NCBI GenBank assembly: GCA_958295605.1
Contig: OY282506.1
Location: 15,072,226 to 15,136,225 of the forward strand
DNA: 64,000 nucleotides
From: Ajuga chamaepitys
Lineage: Eukaryota; Streptophyta; Magnoliopsida; Lamiales; Lamiaceae
Direction of reading: 5' to 3'
Positions within the stretch are counted from its first letter, which is position 1. Each line of letters begins with the position of its first letter. The position numbers were made by a program, and so were the translations under genes. Shown here in pieces: positions 60,240 to 64,000 of this stretch. The notes under the pieces are model-generated. The model saw only the letters and a program-made list of their open reading frames with translations. It had not been told where the DNA came from and made no database searches.

Positions 60240-60640
60240 CTAAAACCGGGATATTCAGCGAGTTCAACTCGCCTGGGGCAAAAACACACTCGCCCGAGGC
60301 AAATTTGAAGGCAAAAACAGAGCAGTTCCAGCAAGTTTGACTCGGCCGAGGCCACAGAAACTTGACCGAGTTGTAGACCAAAACACGGCCGAGGGGTTGA
60401 TAACTTGCCCGAGGCAAATTTGAAAGAAAAAACGGAGCAGTTCCAGCAAGTTGGACTCGATCGAGGCCACTGCTACTCGACCGAGTCAGAAGTCATAACT
60501 CGACCGAGTCAGAAGTCATAACTCGACCGAGGCCACCTTAACTCGGTCGAGGCGCAGTACAGACCAAAACGGGCCCGTTTTCAGAAATGACATAAATTGA
60601 CCGAGTCTTTGGTAACTCGGTCGAGTCGCAGGTAATAGTG
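60240..60640. repeat. GC-rich palindromic repeats of ACTCGACCGAG type
   Basis: About fifteen variants of CTCG(A/G/C)CCGAG or CTCGGTCGAG, spaced 10-30 bp apart, within an untranslated part of the Athila-like element. A larger duplication of about 118 bp is also present: GCCCGAGGCAAATTTGAA through GAGCAGTTCCAGCAAGTT to CGAGGCCAC occurs at about 60292 and again at about 60410. A 26-bp direct repeat (ACTCGACCGAGTCAGAAGT) is at 60476-60530. Confidence 0.85.
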
Positions 60641-60901
60641 TTTAAAGTCGATTTTTCTCCCTCTTCTTTCAATCTTTTTCACCTCCTCCCTCATCTCCCT
60701 CTCTAAAAAAATCGAAACCTCTCCCTTCCCTTCCCTCCATTACCTCTAATCTTCTGCAAAGACACACGAAATTCACAAACCCACTTCATAATCTTCAAAG
60801 TTCACCAATTTGATTTTGTGAAAGAGAGAAATTGAGACTTTCTTCTCTACCTAGAGCTCAATTTCGAAAAGGGTCTTGCGACTAAAAAATTCCGGTATAT
60901 A

Positions 60902-61750
60902 ATGCCACCTAAAGGAAAAAAGAGGAAGGTTGCAGGTGAAACATCTTCGGCTAATCCACCGGCATTTTCGCCTGATAATTCTCTATTTTACAACATGAGA
61001 TTGCAATCACCTGAAGAAGATAGACGATGGAAGAAAATCATTGGGAGAAAGATCGTCCCCACTAAATTTACTGTCTTTTTAGTGGAAGACCGGTTTGGCA
61101 TCCACAGGAACTTATGGATGGTCATAAAGAGGGTCGGTTGGGAGAAACTATTGGGAAGAGGTCGGGTAACATACTGGAATGATACCTTAGAGTTTCTCAC
61201 TACTCTAGTTCTACACCCTACCTCTGCTCAAGATAGGAAGCCGGGCAGTATGCCATTCCGGCTTCGCAACAAGACCTACACACTTATTCGGGCTGAACTG
61301 AATGATATCTACAAACTGCCAAACACCGGAGATTGCACCCCGCCAGATGAATACAATGAGCATGCATTCTGGAATCATATGGTAGAAGTCCCTAGAGTTG
61401 TGCCTTGGATGAAGAGCGATCCATCAAGGAATAAGGTGTCTTGGATTCATAATCCTGTCTTTCGGTATTTGCATCACTTAATTACCTATATGGTGCTTGC
61501 TCGCCCTGAGACGGGCACTGTGACTCAGAAGGAGATGTTTCTCTTATGGTGTGTGGCGACGGGACAAAAGATTGATCTCAGCCAAATTCTGATGGAGCAG
61601 TTTGATCGCCAAGCAGTGAAACAATCGGGGGATATTTCGATTGGGGGTCTTATTACTCCTATAGCTGAACACTTCCAAGTCGTCTCTGATGATGACTCAG
61701 CTAAGATAGTGCCCGGAGACTCGGTTTATATCATTGGACGATGTTTGTAA
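60902..61750 (+). CDS. Athila-type ORF downstream of pol (env position)
   Basis: 282 residues, uninterrupted. It starts with a basic nuclear-signal-like stretch (PPKGKKRKVAG) and resembles the plant transposon protein family known as Athila ORF-1. Marks include WMVIKRVGWEKLL, TYWNDTLEFLTTL and MVLARPETGTVTQKEMFLLW. The position after pol corresponds to the env-like place of Athila, but I see no signal peptide or clear transmembrane segment in this part. Similar coding continues after the stop (LRLPNAHLTKFEGLEDI at about 61817, and SLDFIKLCTELRVKVKEVV in another frame to 62082), so an intron or a frameshift has split it. The function is unknown. Confidence 0.7.
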   Translation: MPPKGKKRKVAGETSSANPPAFSPDNSLFYNMRLQSPEEDRRWKKIIGRKIVPTKFTVFLVEDRFGIHRNLWMVIKRVGWEKLLGRGRVTYWNDTLEFLTTLVLHPTSAQDRKPGSMPFRLRNKTYTLIRAELNDIYKLPNTGDCTPPDEYNEHAFWNHMVEVPRVVPWMKSDPSRNKVSWIHNPVFRYLHHLITYMVLARPETGTVTQKEMFLLWCVATGQKIDLSQILMEQFDRQAVKQSGDISIGGLITPIAEHFQVVSDDDSAKIVPGDSVYIIGRCL

Positions 61751-62082
61751 GCTGAAGATAATTTTTTGGAGCAAACATGAGGATTAATATTTGCTGTTGC
61801 AGAATCGAGGTAGGTTCCTTCGTCTTCCTAATGCCCACCTGACTAAGTTTGAGGGGCTTGAGGATATAGATAATTGGAAGATGCACTCCCCAGCCCATCA
61901 TGCACAAGAAGTTGACCCTACTCCTGATGAGTCTTGACTTTATCAAGCTGTGCACCGAATTGAGAGTCAAGGTGAAGGAAGTAGTGGATCAGGCAAGGAG
62001 ACCAAGAGAACATGGCCCAGGTGCTCCCTTCATTGATTACATCATTGAACAATTTGATGACACAGCAGCATCAGAGGATTGA
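61751..62082 (+). pseudogene. continuation of the Athila-type ORF, out of frame
   Basis: Coding-like sequence in two frames follows the stop at 61748-61750. GTAAGC at the stop and AG sites at about 61800-61815 could be intron ends, and one acceptor choice (after GAGGTAG) keeps the frame. A later frameshift near 61930 is not explained by this. The end DYIIEQFDDTAASED is acidic. Confidence 0.5.
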
Positions 62083-63983
62083 TGAAGACAAACAGTGGCG
62101 AGTACGGCAAGAAGAAAGGTAGGCTTAGCAGGATGATCGATGGAATACGGAGACAACTTGGAGATTAAAACAAGATGAGAGGTGGAACTGACATGAGCAG
62201 AGACAAGCTTATCAATAGCAACAGTTGGATGCAATGGCTCAGTTCTGGCAGCCATGGGTTTTTACCCCACCACCACCATCTCCACCTCAGTAGCACTGTG
62301 AGTAAGCACCAAGGCGTATCACTCTTTTTCCCACAAACTTGGTTTCAACCAAGTTTGGGGGAGGGTGTGGATAGTTTTACGTCTTGGCCGCTTTTATGTT
62401 TATCGTTGTTATTTCATTCAGTCTTATTGAGTTCATTGTTGTTCTTGGTTGTCTTTCGTATTTTATGTCTTGTTTGTGTTAATTGGTAAAGGGTCTGTGA
62501 GCCCTATTGAGTATTGAGTAGTGTCGGGTCTGTGTGTCCAAATAGCTGATTTGATTGATCCGTCGTATCAATTAGTGTATTTTATGTTTTGCATTTTATT
62601 TGTGTTTTTAGATTGATTTAAATTTCGTTGATTAGGAGTCGTCATCTTGGTTCTTGATAAGCATAAAAAAGGTATTAGATGATAATTTGTCAATGATGAA
62701 ATTGATTTTTGGAAGTAAATGAGGGTAGGACATATAACAGAGCATGATAGGCAGTTAGAGACAAAATTGAGCTTAGACTTGACCAATAATCACAAATTAA
62801 CCTGTGAGGTTTTGAGCTTTATATGTACTCTTACCTATAGAGTAATTATATCATTCTTTCGGTGTGAAGTGATTGATCACATAGTATTTAGTCTCTAGAA
62901 CTTGCCTTGCATTTTTATAGGAATGTGTCAAGTACATGTTGTGGCATAGAAAATGATATTAGGCATTCTTTTGCTAAAAGCCCTATTTTTTAGCCTTTAA
63001 AAATAATCGTTTATACCAAAAAATTTGAAAAATCCCTAGTCAGCCATTTTGAGCTTTAAAGCCTTGTTTTTCAAAGCCATACATTACAAGCTTATACCTT
63101 TCTTTTAGCCTTTGGTCCGAGTAATTGGACTAATTGAGTAAGAGTATCAAGGTGGAGTGGATGTTTGGGATGATGTGGTAAGGAGATTTGGGGAGGCAAA
63201 AGAAAAAGAAGAGAAAAATTCCCTCCTAGTTTTATTCTAGTATATAAAAAAAAAAGAAAAGAAAAGAAAAAAAAACTTAGAAAAGAGAAAGTTGGAGGAG
63301 GGGTTAATGATGAGAATATACATATGCCTAAGTGTGCTTGAGTTGAAAGAAGAACGAGTAGTCCCAAATGTGGTACTCGATCGGGTAGTCCCAAAGTGGT
63401 ACCTGAGTGAAAGTGGGCATAAATAATCTTGGTTGATGCATAAATTCTTTGGTAAGGTGAAGAAGCCATATTAATTGGTTTTAATGAGAATTGAAGATTG
63501 AGATTGAGTGAACAACGTTGAGGGGTAGTCTGGTTAGGAATAACTTGATTAGTCCAATGCATAGTCACTTATATCTAAATGTATCCCACCTAACCATAAG
63601 CCAACATTACACCAAAAAATAAAGACCTATTGATTCTTTGTCACACATGTCAAGTATGAGGTCTAATTTAGACAATAGGTAAGCATATGGTAGACGATGC
63701 ATGTGATTCAATGTGAGCACAAATACTTTCCATATCATACACTTGAGAGATGAGCGATACATTTATCCGGTGAGGATTGTTGTTTTAAGTTTAATGTCTC
63801 GAAAGTAGTTGAAACCTGCCATGTCACTAATGCTCAAATGTTATGTTGTTGGTTTTGAAAGGTAAAAAAAAAAGAATTTTTGAGACCAGAAGTGTCATTT
63901 AATTGCCCTAAAATTTTGTGGTCATTGTGATGTTATGCTTTGTGTTTATTGTTCGGGACGAACAATGGTTAAGTTTGGGGTTT
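62083..63983 (+). other. 3' untranslated part of the Athila-like element
   Basis: No gene. A perfect short hairpin AACTTGGTTTCAACCAAGTT lies at about 62337-62357, followed by a G-run GGGGGAGGGTGTG. Two copies of GTAGTCCCAAA(T)GTGGTAC occur at 63358-63403. A purine-rich AAGTTTGGGG at 63971-63980 is the likely polypurine tract. The 158-codon minus frame is not credible as a gene. Confidence 0.6.
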
Positions 63984-64000
63984 TGATACATGCTAATTTT
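63984..64000 (+). repeat. start of the 3' LTR, cut by the window
   Basis: TGATACATGCTAATTTT, matching the element's left end at 56974-56990 with one difference, and placed right after the polypurine tract. Confidence 0.65.

Larger units (their letters stand above)
56974..64000 (+). mobile_element. Athila-like Ty3/gypsy element, internally deleted, runs off the window
   Basis: TGATACATGCTAGTTTT at 56974 matches TGATACATGCTAATTTT at 63984 in 16 of 17 bases. The latter follows a purine-rich AAGTTTGGGG, so it is taken as the 3' LTR start. Between them lie a gag, a protease, an integrase tail, a hairpin GGTTGTCGGGAGGCAACC, a GC-rich repeat block and an Athila-type ORF, in Athila order. Reverse transcriptase, RNase H and most of integrase are missing. 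Only about 120 bp separate the left TG and gag, so the 5' LTR seems largely deleted. Non-autonomous. Confidence 0.8.

Noticed and set aside
63092..63568. 158-codon frame on the minus strand
   Set aside because: It lies in the untranslated part of the Athila-like element, is low-complexity in places and matches no known domain.

Overview
This window is nuclear DNA of a flowering plant, most likely a eudicot. It is AT-rich and packed with nested plant transposons (Helitrons, Mutator-like foldback elements, Stowaway-like MITEs, Ty1/copia, Ty3/gypsy of the Athila type, a LINE remnant). The one convincing host gene is an intron-containing disease-resistance-type gene. I saw no bacterial-style operons, tRNA, rRNA or CRISPR array. 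No species can be named from the sequence alone.

Layout. 1-9.95 kb: a dense cluster of short palindromic repeats (154-458), then a probable Helitron (5' end at 734, possible 3' end at 9949) holding tandem repeats, a second Helitron terminus on the minus strand (2499), a 1.07-kb foldback Mutator-like element with a perfect 9-bp target duplication (5243-6316), and what looks like a Ty3/gypsy LTR (ending at 8950). 10-17 kb: two MITEs and a very young, complete Tork/Tnt1-like copia element (11576-16850) with an uninterrupted 1316-codon polyprotein gene. 17.2-23.8 kb: a 6.6-kb non-autonomous Helitron (copy A) that carries a second copy of the foldback element (22446-23521).

23.9-28.3 kb, minus strand: a five-exon gene whose 1339-residue product joins an NB-ARC/LRR immune receptor to a C-terminal receptor-like-cytoplasmic-kinase domain. 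The receptor part has no room for a full N-terminal coiled coil and has altered ATPase motifs. The kinase part keeps the fold and activation loop but has lost the catalytic Asp, the catalytic-loop Lys and the DFG Asp. This reads as an immune receptor with an integrated pseudokinase, possibly a decoy, and is the most interesting object here.

30.3-38.8 kb: a 1.7-kb terminal-inverted-repeat element, then a decayed copia element (32241-38825) whose left LTR is split by a MITE while the right LTR preserves the empty site. 38.8-45 kb: palindromic TACCGAAATT-type repeats, a frameshifted fragment resembling a GATA transcription factor, a short tandem-repeat block, a 1.15-kb Mutator-like element with 9-bp target duplications (43025-44174), and a MITE.

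45.4-53.5 kb, minus strand: a decayed Helitron (copy D) with recognisable remains of a Pif1-type helicase and an RPA70-like protein with a lysine-rich tail. A non-autonomous Helitron (copy B, same family as A) sits inside it. 53.5-57 kb: unassigned DNA and a LINE reverse-transcriptase remnant. 57-64 kb: an Athila-like gypsy element on the plus strand. It has lost reverse transcriptase, RNase H and most of integrase through a junction that keeps the reading frame, but keeps a 282-codon Athila-type ORF. Its 3' LTR starts 17 bases before the window ends.
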